Source: Allosaccharopolyspora coralli
GTDB lineage: Bacteria; Actinomycetota; Actinomycetes; Mycobacteriales; Pseudonocardiaceae
Reading direction: 5' to 3'
NCBI RefSeq assembly: GCF_009664835.1
Contig: NZ_CP045929.1
Coordinates: 4,030,001-4,094,000 of the forward strand
Length of the DNA stretch: 64,000 nucleotides
In this document: in pieces, positions 1-8,958 of the stretch
How the letters are laid out: each line of letters begins with the position of its first letter
Numbering within the stretch: position 1 is the stretch's first letter
Translations under genes and position numbers: made by a program
The notes under the pieces: generated by a model
Told to the model about the DNA's origin: nothing
The model's input: the letters and a program-made list of their open reading frames with translations, nothing else
Databases searched by the model: none

Positions 1-1
1 C

Positions 2-1675
2 GCTCGGGTCGCGACAGCGCCCGTCCGGCGCGGACTCATGGTGGCCGCCTCTCTCGTCCTGCTGTCCGCCGTCGTCGCACCGGGAGATTTCACCGGAGCA
101 CTCCCGGGCTCCGGTGGCACGATCGACCTGATCACCGGAATGCTGCTCATCACGTGCGTGGCGGTGGCGGTGCTGCTGGTGCCCGCCGCACTGCTCGCCC
201 GGTCCCGATGGGCGGACCTGCCCAGGCCGTTGCGCCCGTGGGTCGGTGGGTGGATGGCAGCACCGGTGCTCGGCATCGCTTGCCTGCTCGGCACCGGATT
301 CGGCGCGGGGCTCGCGTTGAGCGCCCGGCGCGCACTCGGGCACCCCACGCTGCTGCTGCCCGCCGCCTACGACGACGTCACGATCTTCTGGGGCACCTGC
401 CTCGTGCTGCTGGCCGCGGCCGCCGCGATCGCGGTTCCGGTCGTGTTGTTCCACCAGTGGCGCACGAACCGCTCGGACGACGCGGTACCCGACGAAGTCG
501 CCCTGCTGCACGCCGGCCGCACCCAGGATCAGAGTCGTGCCGCCCGGGCGTGGCGCCGGACCCGGCTCCAACAGGGCAACGCCCACCACGTCGTGTTGCT
601 GCTGGCCGGGCTCCTCGCGCTGAGCACCGGTCCGACGCTCGTGCTGCGACTGCTCGGCCCCGACTCGGCGTCCTGGTCCCAGGTGCTCGTCGCGCTCGGC
701 GTCGGCGCCCTCGCCGCGCTCGCGATCGCGCTGCTGCGCATGGTGCAACATGCTGCCACCGGCAAGAACGGCGCGCGCTACCTCGGCGTGCTCTGCGATC
801 TCACGCTCTTCTGGCCGCGCGAGGCGCATCCGATCGTGCCGCCCTGCTACGCGCTCAAGGTCATTCCGGAACTCGCCGCACGCGCGACCGAGCACCTCGA
901 GGACCCGGACACGCGGGTCGTCCTCGTGGGACACAGCCAGGGCAGCCTGCTCGCGACCGTCGCCACCGCGCGATTGCTCGACTCGCTGCCCGACCACGAC
1001 CGCGAGCGGGTCGGGCTCGTCACCGCGGGATCGCAGCTGCAATGGGCCTACCCACGGGCGTTCCCCGGCGTCGTCCCGCACGACTCGCTGCAAAGACTGG
1101 CCGGGTCGCTGCGAGGCCGCTGGCGCTCGTTGTGCCGGGGAACCGACCCGCTCGGCGGGCCGGTGACCACCTGGAACAGACAGGTCTACGACGGGATGCT
1201 GCTCGGCGTCGGATTCCGGCCGGACGGCACCCGTGGCCCGCTGCCCGCAGCCACGCGAGGACCGACGGGCGCACTCGTGCTCGGCGGCGACCACTGGCTC
1301 CCGGACCCGCAGCGCGGGCCGTTCTCGTTCCGCCGCTGGGCTCCCGGCGTGCTGGGGCACAGCCAGTACAGCGACGACCCGGAATGGGACCGGGCCGTGG
1401 CGATGGCCGCAGGCCTGGAGTTCCCGGCGCGCGGTTCGACGCTGCCGTGGTCCTCGGCTCCGCCGATCCCGTCCGCCCCGGAGCCCGAACGGATGCGTCC
1501 GCACGGCAGCGACGGCGAGTCCCTCGACGTTCCCGCCGTGCCTGTACAACCGGCGGAGCCGAACGGCTCAGCGGGAACCGCCTTCACTGGGACAGTCGAG
1601 GGCGGGCCGCCGGTTCGCAAGGATCGGAACGCGCCCTGGGAACGTGGGCGAACGCTGCGCTCGCCCGAACACTGA
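2..1675 (+). CDS. Membrane protein with C-terminal alpha/beta-hydrolase-like domain (5' partial)
   Basis: The frame is open back to the window edge without a stop, so the gene probably begins upstream; an ATG at 38 is a possible but unsupported start (no clear ribosome site). From that ATG the visible part has about six hydrophobic segments in the first 240 residues. A soluble domain follows, with the nucleophile-elbow motif GHSQGS (Ser about residue 300), typical of lipase/esterase folds. The last 80 residues are proline-rich and look disordered. Substrate and pathway are not evident. The gene converges on the permease at 1773-3323 and the two are separated by a perfect 18-bp-stem hairpin. 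Confidence is good that it is coding and moderate for the hydrolase fold. Confidence 0.72.
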   Translation, partial: ARVATAPVRRGLMVAASLVLLSAVVAPGDFTGALPGSGGTIDLITGMLLITCVAVAVLLVPAALLARSRWADLPRPLRPWVGGWMAAPVLGIACLLGTGFGAGLALSARRALGHPTLLLPAAYDDVTIFWGTCLVLLAAAAAIAVPVVLFHQWRTNRSDDAVPDEVALLHAGRTQDQSRAARAWRRTRLQQGNAHHVVLLLAGLLALSTGPTLVLRLLGPDSASWSQVLVALGVGALAALAIALLRMVQHAATGKNGARYLGVLCDLTLFWPREAHPIVPPCYALKVIPELAARATEHLEDPDTRVVLVGHSQGSLLATVATARLLDSLPDHDRERVGLVTAGSQLQWAYPRAFPGVVPHDSLQRLAGSLRGRWRSLCRGTDPLGGPVTTWNRQVYDGMLLGVGFRPDGTRGPLPAATRGPTGALVLGGDHWLPDPQRGPFSFRRWAPGVLGHSQYSDDPEWDRAVAMAAGLEFPARGSTLPWSSAPPIPSAPEPERMRPHGSDGESLDVPAVPVQPAEPNGSAGTAFTGTVEGGPPVRKDRNAPWERGRTLRSPEH

Positions 1676-1706
1676 ATCTCCCTCACGTCTCACCCGGTGT
1701 GGTGGA

Positions 1707-1753
1707 GCGAACGGCACTCTCGCCCCACCACACGAGGCGAGAGTGCCGTTCGC
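1707..1753. terminator. Perfect 18-bp inverted repeat between convergent genes
   Basis: The arms at 1707-1724 and 1736-1753 are exact reverse complements (GCGAACGGCACTCTCGCC) with an 11-base loop. The hairpin lies between two genes that run toward each other, as expected of a bidirectional terminator without a U tract. The same arm sequence recurs in arrays at 49124-49668 and 54658-54912, so this is one copy of a dispersed family. Confidence 0.6.
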
Positions 1754-1772
1754 CCACTTCGCGACGACTGGG

Positions 1773-3323
1773 TCAGTCCTTCACGGCGGTGGAGCCGCCG
1801 GACGAACCGTCCGCCGTGGACCCGCCTTCCTCCCCCGCGAGCCGCTTCGCGAGCACCGAGTGCTTCCTGCTGTAGAGGAAGTAGATCACCACTCCGGCCG
1901 CCATCCAGACGAGGAATCGGACCCAGGTCAACGCCGTCAGGTTCAGCATCAGCCACAAGCAGGACACGATCGCCAGGATCGGGATCAACGGCACGAACGG
2001 TGCCTTGAAACCACGCGGCAGGTCGGGTCGCGAGCGCCGCAGCACGATCACACCGGCGGAGACGAGAATGAACGCGAACAACGTGCCGACGTTGACCATC
2101 TCTTCGAGCTTGCCTGCCGGGAAGAACCCGGCGGCGATCATCACGACCACTCCGACGATCACCGTCGCGCGCACCGGCGTTCCGCGCTTGGCGTCGGTGT
2201 GGGCGAGAGCGCGTGGCACGAGACCGTCGCGGGACATCGCGAACAGCACCCGGACCTGACCGAGCAGCAGCACCATGACGACGGTCGTGAGACCGACGAG
2301 TGCGCCGACGGAGATGAGACCCGCCGCCCAGAAGATTCCGTTCGCGGCGAACGCGGTGGCCAACGTGGACTGGTCGCCGGTCACCGGGTCGGTGGCCAGT
2401 TCGGTGTAGGGCACCATGCCGGTCACCACGAGCGCGACCAGCACGTAGAGCACGGTGCAGATCACAAGGGTGCCCAGGATCCCCCGCGGTGCGTCCTTTT
2501 GCGGATTCTTCGTCTCCTCCGCCGTGGTGGCGACCACGTCGAACCCGATGAACGCGAAGAACACGAGTGAGGCACCGGCCAGCAGGCCGAACACGCCGAA
2601 GTTGCTGGACTCGCCGCCGAGCAGCAGGGACAGCAGAGACTGGTCGAGCGCGGCGGCGTCCTCGGTGGCCCCTTGTGCCGGCGGGACGAAAGGAACGTAG
2701 TTCGCGGCGTTGATGTAGGCCGCGCCGACGACCACGACGAACAGCACGACGCTGACCTTGATCAACGTGATGATGAGGCTGAACCGGGCCGAGAGCTTCG
2801 TTCCCAGCGCCAGCATCGTGACCAGCGCCGCGATCAGCAGCACCGCGCCCCAGTCGAACTGCAGCGGCCCCATGTCGAGCGCGGTCGGGACGTTGAGCCC
2901 GGCGAGGGCCGAGACCTCGTTGAGGTACTGCGACCAGCCCTTGCTGACCGCCGCGGCCGCGATGGAGAACTCCAGAATGAGGTCCCAGCCGATGATCCAC
3001 GCGAGGAACTCGCCGAAGGTCGCATACGAATAGGTGTAGGCACTGCCCGCGACGGGCACCGTCGAGGCGAACTCGGCGTAGCACAACGCCGCGAAGCCGC
3101 AGGCGAGCGCGGCGATGACGAAGGAGATGGACACCGCCGGGCCCGACACGTCACCCGCCGTCCTGGCGGCGATCGTGAAGATACCGGCACCGATGACCAC
3201 GGAGACACCGAAGACGATCAGGTCCCAGCTGCCGAGGTTCTTCCGGAGCTTGGTGTCCGGCTCGTCGGTGTCCAAGATCGATTGTTCCACCGACTTGGTG
3301 CGAAACAGCCCGTTCGCCGGCAC
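1773..3323 (-). CDS. APC-family amino acid permease
   Basis: This is a 516-residue polytopic membrane protein with about 12 hydrophobic segments. It carries the amino-acid/polyamine/organocation signature near the N-terminus (GVSVVIGAGIFTIAARTAG, about residues 38-56), where the unwound first helix binds the substrate amino group. Overall it resembles cationic amino acid transporters of the YfnA/CAT type, with a short charged tail containing SRKHSVLAKR. It starts at GTG 3323, preceded by GGAGG six bases upstream. The gene stands alone: upstream lies a 244-bp gap before manA, downstream a strong hairpin and a convergent gene. The transported amino acid cannot be told from the sequence. Confidence 0.88.
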   Translation of the reverse strand: MPANGLFRTKSVEQSILDTDEPDTKLRKNLGSWDLIVFGVSVVIGAGIFTIAARTAGDVSGPAVSISFVIAALACGFAALCYAEFASTVPVAGSAYTYSYATFGEFLAWIIGWDLILEFSIAAAAVSKGWSQYLNEVSALAGLNVPTALDMGPLQFDWGAVLLIAALVTMLALGTKLSARFSLIITLIKVSVVLFVVVVGAAYINAANYVPFVPPAQGATEDAAALDQSLLSLLLGGESSNFGVFGLLAGASLVFFAFIGFDVVATTAEETKNPQKDAPRGILGTLVICTVLYVLVALVVTGMVPYTELATDPVTGDQSTLATAFAANGIFWAAGLISVGALVGLTTVVMVLLLGQVRVLFAMSRDGLVPRALAHTDAKRGTPVRATVIVGVVVMIAAGFFPAGKLEEMVNVGTLFAFILVSAGVIVLRRSRPDLPRGFKAPFVPLIPILAIVSCLWLMLNLTALTWVRFLVWMAAGVVIYFLYSRKHSVLAKRLAGEEGGSTADGSSGGSTAVKD

Positions 3324-3435
3324 TGTTGCCTCCTCGTTCAGACCGAAAGGTGATGGATTGCACCCCAGCCGGGAAGTCTGACACCCCCATGGGTGAACCC
3401 GATCCTTCGGTGGATCATTCGTTAACTGCTTGTGA

Positions 3436-3453
3436 CCCGGGTTTTCACCCGGG
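3436..3453. terminator. Candidate hairpin downstream of manA
   Basis: A 7-bp stem (CCCGGGT / ACCCGGG) with a 4-base loop lies about 115 bp past the manA stop codon and upstream of the permease start. It has no U tract. It could end manA transcripts or be part of the permease leader; support is weak. Confidence 0.25.
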
Positions 3454-3567
3454 CGTCAGAGTAGACCGCCACCCTGTGGTGCGCTGGCCGTCTCGGTGGT
3501 CCCGGAGTGTTCACCCGCCGGAGTCCGAGGCGGCGACGGACGGCCGACGCGCGATCTCGGCCGAGGT

Positions 3568-4806
3568 TCAGGTAAGAGTGCCGACGGAGGCACAGAAGAG
3601 CTGGGCGGTGGCGTCCACGGAGTCGACGGGTTCGGCGACGACCGCGGCGTCCGCGGCGGCGAACCACACCGACTGGCCCCTCTCGAGTTCCAGCTCTCGA
3701 CCGCCGTCGACCGGTCGCAACCGCACCCGCCCGCGCGTGCACAACGCGATCTGCGGTCCCGCCGAGTCGAGCCGCACACCCGACGGTTCCGACGGCGTCC
3801 AGTCCACTCGGGAGAGTTCGAACTCGTCGGCGTTCGTGGGGTACACGGTGAGATTGCCGTCGCGCGCGTCCCCCTTGAGCACCCGCATGTCGCCGCAACC
3901 GAAGTCCAGTACTCGCAACAGCTCGGGCACGTCGACGTGCTTCGGCGTGAGGCCGCAGCGCAGAATGTTGTCCGAATTGGCCAGGATCTCGATCCCGGTG
4001 CCACGCAGATAGGCGTGCAGGTTGCCCGCCGGGAGGAAGATCGCCTCGCCCGGCTGCAGCACGAGCCGGTTCAGCAGCAGGCTCGCCAGCACGCCGGCGT
4101 CGTTCGGGTACGCCTCGCCGAGTTCGAGGACCGTCCGGCACTCGATCGCGAACTCGCCGCGCTCCCGCAGATGCCGCACACACGCGTCGAGCAGGTCGGG
4201 TAGCACCTTCCGCAGGTAGGGCTCGGGAAGCGTGATCCACGTGGTGAACAGCGCCCGCATCCCGTCGGCGTCCGGCTGGCCGGACAGCAGCTCACCGTGC
4301 GCGCGCAGGCTCGGCACGTCGAGCGCCTGCAACAGCCGCACCGTGCGATGTGCGTCGCGGAACCCCGCGAGTGCGTCGAACTCGGTGAGCGCGCAGATCA
4401 ACTCCGGCTTCGCGGTGGGGTCCGGGTAGTTGCGGTGCGACGCGGCGCGAGCGATGCCCGCGAGTTCCTCGCGCGCGAAACCTTCTCGCGCCTGGTCCGG
4501 CGACGGGTGGGCCTGCATGCTCAACGGCTCGTCGGCGGCGAGGACCTTCATCAGGAACGGCAACTGGTTGCCCCACCGGTCGACGCACCCGGTGCCCAGG
4601 TGATGGTCCGGATCGGCTTCGAGAGCTCCCAGCAGTGACGACTCGGCCCCGTCCGGCCCCACCAGGTACGACGGATCCCCCGGATGCGCGCCCATCCACA
4701 GCTCCGCCTCCGGGTGCGGCGCCGGCACCCGGCGACCCACGAGGTCCGCGATCGCCGTTCGCGAACCCCACGCGTAGGGGCGTACCGCGTTACGCAGTAG
4801 CTCCAC
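3568..4806 (-). CDS. manA: Mannose-6-phosphate isomerase, class I
   Basis: Interconverts fructose-6-phosphate and mannose-6-phosphate in the cytosol, the entry step to GDP-mannose for mannans and lipoglycans. The 412-residue protein has the type I zinc-dependent PMI layout: N-terminal YAWGS, the metal-site QAH (residues 98-100) in MQAHPSPDQAREGF, the KPE motif, and the C-terminal cupin block with NLHAYLRGTGIEI and GLTPKHVDVPELL. GTG 4806 is the start, with a GGAAGCGAGA stretch upstream. It lies in the same direction as the SIS protein, Trm112 and manB genes, a conserved actinobacterial mannose-metabolism cluster. Confidence 0.93.
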   Translation of the reverse strand: MELLRNAVRPYAWGSRTAIADLVGRRVPAPHPEAELWMGAHPGDPSYLVGPDGAESSLLGALEADPDHHLGTGCVDRWGNQLPFLMKVLAADEPLSMQAHPSPDQAREGFAREELAGIARAASHRNYPDPTAKPELICALTEFDALAGFRDAHRTVRLLQALDVPSLRAHGELLSGQPDADGMRALFTTWITLPEPYLRKVLPDLLDACVRHLRERGEFAIECRTVLELGEAYPNDAGVLASLLLNRLVLQPGEAIFLPAGNLHAYLRGTGIEILANSDNILRCGLTPKHVDVPELLRVLDFGCGDMRVLKGDARDGNLTVYPTNADEFELSRVDWTPSEPSGVRLDSAGPQIALCTRGRVRLRPVDGGRELELERGQSVWFAAADAAVVAEPVDSVDATAQLFCASVGTLT

Positions 4807-4937
4807 TGTCGTCTCGCTTCCTCGTTCTCCCGCTCACCACAACGCCGGACCGCGCCGTCCCACGCTCCAGCAGACCGTCTCGATGATCGGGCCACATCAG
4901 GGTGGCCCCGGACTTCTCCCTCGGGTCCGCACCCCGA

Positions 4938-6026
4938 TCAGCGCATCGCGAGAGTCTGCCTGCCCGGACCGCCGAGCGTCCCCGACGCCAACCCCAGATA
5001 CACCGAGGCCAGGTCGAACCGCGCGGCGAGCAGGCCGGTCCGCAGGACGGCGTCCTCGCGCACCGACTCACCCGGTTTAACGACGTCGGCGGCCGGTAGT
5101 GCCGACAACGCCGCTTGTTCCGCCGAACAGCTCTGTTCGTCGTGGCAGGAGCCGACCAGGAACACGCGGAGCAGACCGCCCGGCGCGTCGTCCGGGTCGG
5201 CGAAGATATCGGCGCCGGAACCGGCCTCGGCGGCCACACGGTGCAGCGCATGACGGGTGGACGCGTGGGCGAAACTCGTGACGTCGCACGGCGTGCCCGC
5301 CTGAGAGGCGAGCGCGAACGCGCCGTGCCGGGCCACGGCCTCGGCGACCTCGTCGACGCCCCAGAGCAGCGGCGTGCGGTCGGCCAGTCGCAGTGCCAGC
5401 GACGTCGCCGGGTTCGTCAACGGCTCGTGGTCGGGATGGGAACGCTCGGCCTCGTGATCGAGTTCCTCGGCGAGCTCGGACATGTCGGTCGCGAGCAACC
5501 CGAACGCGGCAAGCACGTGCAGCCCGGCCGCGAAGACGTGCGTGAACTGCAGTTCCGCTGGGACGGGCAGACGCGGTGGCAGGACGGTGGCCCGCCCGGC
5601 GGCGGCTGCCGCGACCGGACCGTCCTCGGGTGCGGCGAGCACCACGGTCGCGCCGCGACGTGTCGCGCGGGCCACCGACTCGGCCAGTACCGGGTCGTTG
5701 CCGTCGGTGGTGTGGCCGAAGACCAGGTCCAGCGCCCCGACCCACGTCGGCGCGGACTCGGCGACCACGACCGGAACCGGACACGACTGGCCGAGCAGGG
5801 CACGGAACAGCTCCATCACCGACCGCCCCACCCCCGGCCTGGCGATCAGCACGAGGGCGCGCGGTCGTTCGTCGGCCAGCTGATCGAGCCGCGCGTCCGA
5901 CGCGGACTCGCCGACCGAGCGCACCTGCGCGCCTGCCATCGCCGCGGCGCGCAGCATGCCGCCGACGTCGGCATCCACGAGCCTCGCCGGGTCGTCGAAC
6001 AGACTGTCGTCGAGCACGAACGTCAC
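4938..6026 (-). CDS. SIS-domain phosphosugar-isomerase-like protein (TobH family)
   Basis: This 362-residue soluble protein sits between manA and manB/Trm112. This is the position of the mycobacterial Rv3256c-type protein, described as TobH-like or related to bifunctional phosphoglucose/phosphomannose isomerases. The middle region (ALVLIARPGVGRSVMELFRA and following) fits a sugar-isomerase (SIS) nucleotide-like fold, but strong catalytic signatures are not obvious. Translation is coupled to the Trm112 gene: its GTG start overlaps the upstream stop by 4 bp (GTGA). The name is based mainly on context and overall similarity; enzyme activity is not demonstrated by the sequence. Confidence 0.75.
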   Translation of the reverse strand: MTFVLDDSLFDDPARLVDADVGGMLRAAAMAGAQVRSVGESASDARLDQLADERPRALVLIARPGVGRSVMELFRALLGQSCPVPVVVAESAPTWVGALDLVFGHTTDGNDPVLAESVARATRRGATVVLAAPEDGPVAAAAAGRATVLPPRLPVPAELQFTHVFAAGLHVLAAFGLLATDMSELAEELDHEAERSHPDHEPLTNPATSLALRLADRTPLLWGVDEVAEAVARHGAFALASQAGTPCDVTSFAHASTRHALHRVAAEAGSGADIFADPDDAPGGLLRVFLVGSCHDEQSCSAEQAALSALPAADVVKPGESVREDAVLRTGLLAARFDLASVYLGLASGTLGGPGRQTLAMR

Positions 6027-6259
6027 CCCTTTCCGGGGCCTGCCTCGTCATCCGGTCCGGCACCGTCTTGCGACCCCGAGTCGGCCTCGTCGAGCAGCAG
6101 CACCGGGATGCCGTCCCGCACCGGATAGACCCGGCCACAGTCCGTGCAGGTCAACACGTCCGCGGACGGGTCTGCGTCGGTGCCCTGCCGCAGCGTGCCG
6201 TGATCCGGCGCCGGGCAGGCCAGGATCTGCAGAAGCTGCGGTTCGAGGTCAACGGTCAT
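6023..6259 (-). CDS. Trm112 family protein
   Basis: This 78-residue protein contains two cysteine knuckles, CPAP near residue 15 and CTDCGRVYPVRDGIPVLL near residue 40. That is the typical Trm112/YcaR zinc-ribbon-like layout ending in the PVRDGIPVLL motif. Family members act as small partner subunits of methyltransferases or other enzymes; the partner here is unknown. The ATG at 6259 is preferred over an upstream TTG because AGGAGG lies five bases upstream. It overlaps the following SIS gene by 4 bp, so the two are translationally coupled. Confidence 0.85.
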   Translation of the reverse strand: MTVDLEPQLLQILACPAPDHGTLRQGTDADPSADVLTCTDCGRVYPVRDGIPVLLLDEADSGSQDGAGPDDEAGPGKG

Positions 6260-6299
6260 CAAGTCCTCCTGTGTCGGTGCGGCACCCCCACACCCGCTC

Positions 6300-6327
6300 G
6301 GCCCGTGATCGGACGATCACGCGGGCC
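6300..6327. terminator. Hairpin downstream of manB
   Basis: GGCCCGTGATC at 6300-6310 pairs with GATCACGCGGGCC at 6315-6327 apart from a 2-base bulge, around a 4-base loop. It lies about 35 bp beyond the manB stop and before Trm112, so it may end or attenuate manB transcripts. No U tract is present. Confidence 0.4.
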
Positions 6328-6360
6328 CTGCTTGTCCGCCCGGTCCCGCCGGGCGCCCGG

Positions 6361-7710
6361 TCAGCTCCGCACGACCCCGAGCACCTCGTCCCGCAGCGCG
6401 TCGACCGCGGCGGCGTCACCGGCCTCCACGTTCAACCGCAGCAGCGGCTCGGTGTTCGAGGGCCGAAGGTTGAACCAGGCTCCGTCGGCCAGCTCCACGG
6501 TAAGCCCGTCGAGGTCGTCGACACGAGCGCCCGACCGGTCGGCGAAGAACTCACGGACCGCTTTCATCCGTCCGGCCGGATCGTCGACCGTGGAGTTGAC
6601 CTCACCGGAGGACGCGTACCGCGTGTACGGCGTCATCAACCGCGCCAGGGGCTCCTGCTGGCCGCCGAGCGCGGCGAGCACGTGCAACGCCGCGAGCATG
6701 CCCGAGTCGGCGCGCCAGAACTCCCGGAAGTAGTAGTGCGCGGAGTGCTCACCACCGAAGATCGCGCCCGTGCTGGCCATCGTCTGCTTGATGAAGGAGT
6801 GCCCCACGCGGGTCCGCACCGGCTTGCCGCCGCGCTCGGCGACGATCTCCGGCACCGCCTTCGAGGTGATGAGGTTGTGGATGACCGTGGCGCCCGGTTC
6901 CTTCGCCAGCTCGCGGACGGCGACCAGCGCCGTGATCGCGCTCGGCGACACCGGCTCGCCGTCGGCGTCGACGACGAAGCACCGGTCGGCGTCGCCGTCG
7001 AAGGCCACTCCAGCGTCGGCACCGACTTCCCGGACCTTCGCCTGCAGGTCCACCAGGTTCGCGGGGTCGAGCGGGTTCGCCTCGTGATTCGGGAAGCTGC
7101 CGTCCAGCTCGAAGTACAGCGGCACGACCTCGACCGGCACCCCACTGAACACCTCCGGGACGGTGTGTCCCGCCATGCCGTTGCCCGCGTCGACGACCAC
7201 CGTCAACGGGCGGCTGCCGGAGAGGTCGACCAGGTCACGCAGGAACGCCGCGTACTCCGTGAGCATGTCCCGCTGCCGGACGGACCCGCGCTCGCCGAGG
7301 AACTCCGGCACGCCGTGCGCGACGAGCTCCTTGATCTCCGAGAGGCCGCTGTCCTGGCCGACCGGGGAGGCTCCTGCGCGGCAGAGCTTGATGCCGTTGT
7401 ACCGGGCCGGGTTGTGACTCGCGGTGAACATCGCGCCCGGCAGCGCGAGCGACCCGGACGCGAAGTACAGCATGTCCGTGCTGGCCAGGCCGAGATGCAC
7501 CACGTCGACGCCTTGAGCGACGACGCCCTCGGTGAACGCCTCGACCAGCCACGGGGACGAGTCGCGCATGTCGTGGCCGACGACCACGGCGGGCCCACCG
7601 ACGAATCGGGCGAAAGCGCCACCGACGTCGCGCACCACGTCGGCGTCGAGCTCGTCGCCCACCACACCTCGGATGTCGTACGCCTTGACGATCTCCGACA
7701 AGTCCCGCAC
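6361..7710 (-). CDS. manB: Phosphomannomutase/phosphoglucomutase
   Basis: Converts mannose-6-phosphate to mannose-1-phosphate, which feeds the guanylyltransferase encoded at 18932-20035. The 449-residue alpha-D-phosphohexomutase shows all four signature loops: TASHNPARYNG with the phosphoserine, the metal loop DGDADRC, the sugar loop GGEHSAHYYF, and the phosphate loop RPSNTEPLLRL near the C-terminus. The start is set at GTG 7710 because homologous sequence begins with VRDLSEIVKAYDIRG and GGGGAGAG lies just upstream; the longer open frame to 7791 is probably untranslated. It precedes Trm112 and the SIS gene on the same strand. Confidence 0.93.
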   Translation of the reverse strand: MRDLSEIVKAYDIRGVVGDELDADVVRDVGGAFARFVGGPAVVVGHDMRDSSPWLVEAFTEGVVAQGVDVVHLGLASTDMLYFASGSLALPGAMFTASHNPARYNGIKLCRAGASPVGQDSGLSEIKELVAHGVPEFLGERGSVRQRDMLTEYAAFLRDLVDLSGSRPLTVVVDAGNGMAGHTVPEVFSGVPVEVVPLYFELDGSFPNHEANPLDPANLVDLQAKVREVGADAGVAFDGDADRCFVVDADGEPVSPSAITALVAVRELAKEPGATVIHNLITSKAVPEIVAERGGKPVRTRVGHSFIKQTMASTGAIFGGEHSAHYYFREFWRADSGMLAALHVLAALGGQQEPLARLMTPYTRYASSGEVNSTVDDPAGRMKAVREFFADRSGARVDDLDGLTVELADGAWFNLRPSNTEPLLRLNVEAGDAAAVDALRDEVLGVVRS

Positions 7711-7838
7711 GCTGCACTCTCCCCGCTCGGCCACGTGCGCCGGGAGTCCGGCCCGGCGTGGCCGCGAGCCTACCGGTGATCGTCCCGGCACCGCTGCGCC
7801 GTCCGGACCGAGGAGCCGTGCGTCACGTCCGCCCGCCG

Positions 7839-7969
7839 AGAGGCTGTCTGTGGTCTGCGGTGGTGGTCACCTGCCGGCGTCCCCGCCTGCCGCTCGCGGC
7901 GTTGGGGTCGCCTCGAGTACCAGCACGTACACAGCGGCGACCCCGGCCTTGCCAGCGACAGGCGTCCTC
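7839..7969. repeat. Element family A, copy A1 (truncated)
   Basis: This non-coding 130-bp stretch closely matches the left two-thirds of the complete copy at 48092-48309: the GCTGTCTGTGGTCTGCGG end, the CGCTCGCGGCGTTGGGGTCG core and the CGAGTACCAGCACGTACACA block. The right part, with the ATGCCC hairpin, is missing. The copy stops against the DUF3499 stop codon (7970-7972). No gene is visible inside it. Confidence 0.75.
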
Positions 7970-8338
7970 TCACTCCTCCGAGGGGTCGGGCAGCGCGCGG
8001 AGGTGTCCGCGCCGGTTGCTGCCGACGGAGAAGTCCGGCGGGTCGACGGCGTCCTGCTCCCGGCCCGCTTCCCGCACCGCCTCGGCGAGGGCCGTCAGGT
8101 CGTCGGTCACCTGCTCGGGCATCGCGAACTCGCCCTCGTGCCGCACGACCTCCCAGCCCTTCGGCACCGTGAGCCGCAGCGCGTGCTCCTCGCACAGGTC
8201 GTAGCTGTGCGGCTCGGCATACGTCGCCAGCGGACCGACGACGGCCGTCGAGTCCGCATAGGCATAGGTCAGCGTGGCAACGGCCGGGTTGGTACACCCG
8301 GTCCGCGAGCAACGCCTCACGATCCGCACGACAGGCAC
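7970..8338 (-). CDS. DUF3499 family protein
   Basis: This 122-residue protein has an N-terminal CSRTGC motif and a later CEEHALRLTVPKGW motif, a pattern suggesting a small zinc-binding domain. That matches DUF3499, a conserved actinobacterial family of unknown function that usually lies between manB and the zincin-like gene, as here. The tail is charged and probably flexible. GTG 8338 is the only sensible start. It diverges from the gene at 8485. No role can be assigned. Confidence 0.85.
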   Translation of the reverse strand: MPVVRIVRRCSRTGCTNPAVATLTYAYADSTAVVGPLATYAEPHSYDLCEEHALRLTVPKGWEVVRHEGEFAMPEQVTDDLTALAEAVREAGREQDAVDPPDFSVGSNRRGHLRALPDPSEE

Positions 8339-8484
8339 GATATCGCCCCGGGCCGACCACGCGACGCAGGCACGCGGAAACGTCCCCGACGAAGGTCAAC
8401 TTCGCCAGGCGGGACCGGGTGGATCACGGGCGCATCGGGGTGGCGTCGCCCCACGACGAGCACCTCGGGGCGTACTCTCAGGCC

Positions 8485-8958
8485 GTGGTGACCGCACGTG
8501 GATCTCGGCGTCGGCTCCGGGCTCGACGAGATCGTCGAGGCCGGGGGCCGCGCGGGCCCCTGTACCCGGCGTCCGTTCCGGTGTCGCGGAGCCGGTCGCA
8601 GCGCTTCGACGCACGCGTGCTCGACGCCCTCGAGCCGATCGAGCAACGCTGGCACACCGAACTCACCCAGCTCGACGTCGCGGTCGACGACGTTCCCGAG
8701 GTTCCTCGGACGGGGCCGGACGGGCTCGTCTGGGACGAGGACGTGGTGGTCGACGCGAACGTGCCCCTCGCCCGGCTGATCCCCGCCGGGGTGGATCGGC
8801 GGGGGCTGCCCACCAGGGCGCGGATCGTGCTCTATCGGCGCCCGCTGGAAGCGCGTGCCCGCGACGGCGCCGACATGGCCGATCTGCTGCACGACGTGCT
8901 CGTCGAACAGGTCGCCGCCTACCTCGGCCTCGACCCCGACGTCATCGAAGGCTCCTGA
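8485..8958 (+). CDS. Metallopeptidase-family (zincin-like) protein, probably inactive
   Basis: This 157-residue protein corresponds to the actinobacterial Rv3259-type family, annotated as metallopeptidases with a minimal zincin fold. Recognisable blocks are LYPASVPVSRSRSQRFD, the acidic middle, ARLIPAGVDRRG and the helix LLHDVLVEQVAAYLGLDP. The helix is where the zinc motif HExxH would be. Here it reads LLHDVLVEQ, so the second histidine and the glutamate are missing and hydrolytic activity is doubtful. Two adjacent GTG codons (8485, 8488) are likely starts; a longer frame from 8419 is possible. Its last 40 bp overlap the convergent glycosyltransferase gene. Confidence 0.72.
   Translation: MVTARGSRRRLRARRDRRGRGPRGPLYPASVPVSRSRSQRFDARVLDALEPIEQRWHTELTQLDVAVDDVPEVPRTGPDGLVWDEDVVVDANVPLARLIPAGVDRRGLPTRARIVLYRRPLEARARDGADMADLLHDVLVEQVAAYLGLDPDVIEGS

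Noticed and set aside
5115-6128. 337-codon plus-strand frame over the SIS-protein and Trm112 genes
   Set aside because: Shadow of the well-supported minus-strand genes.
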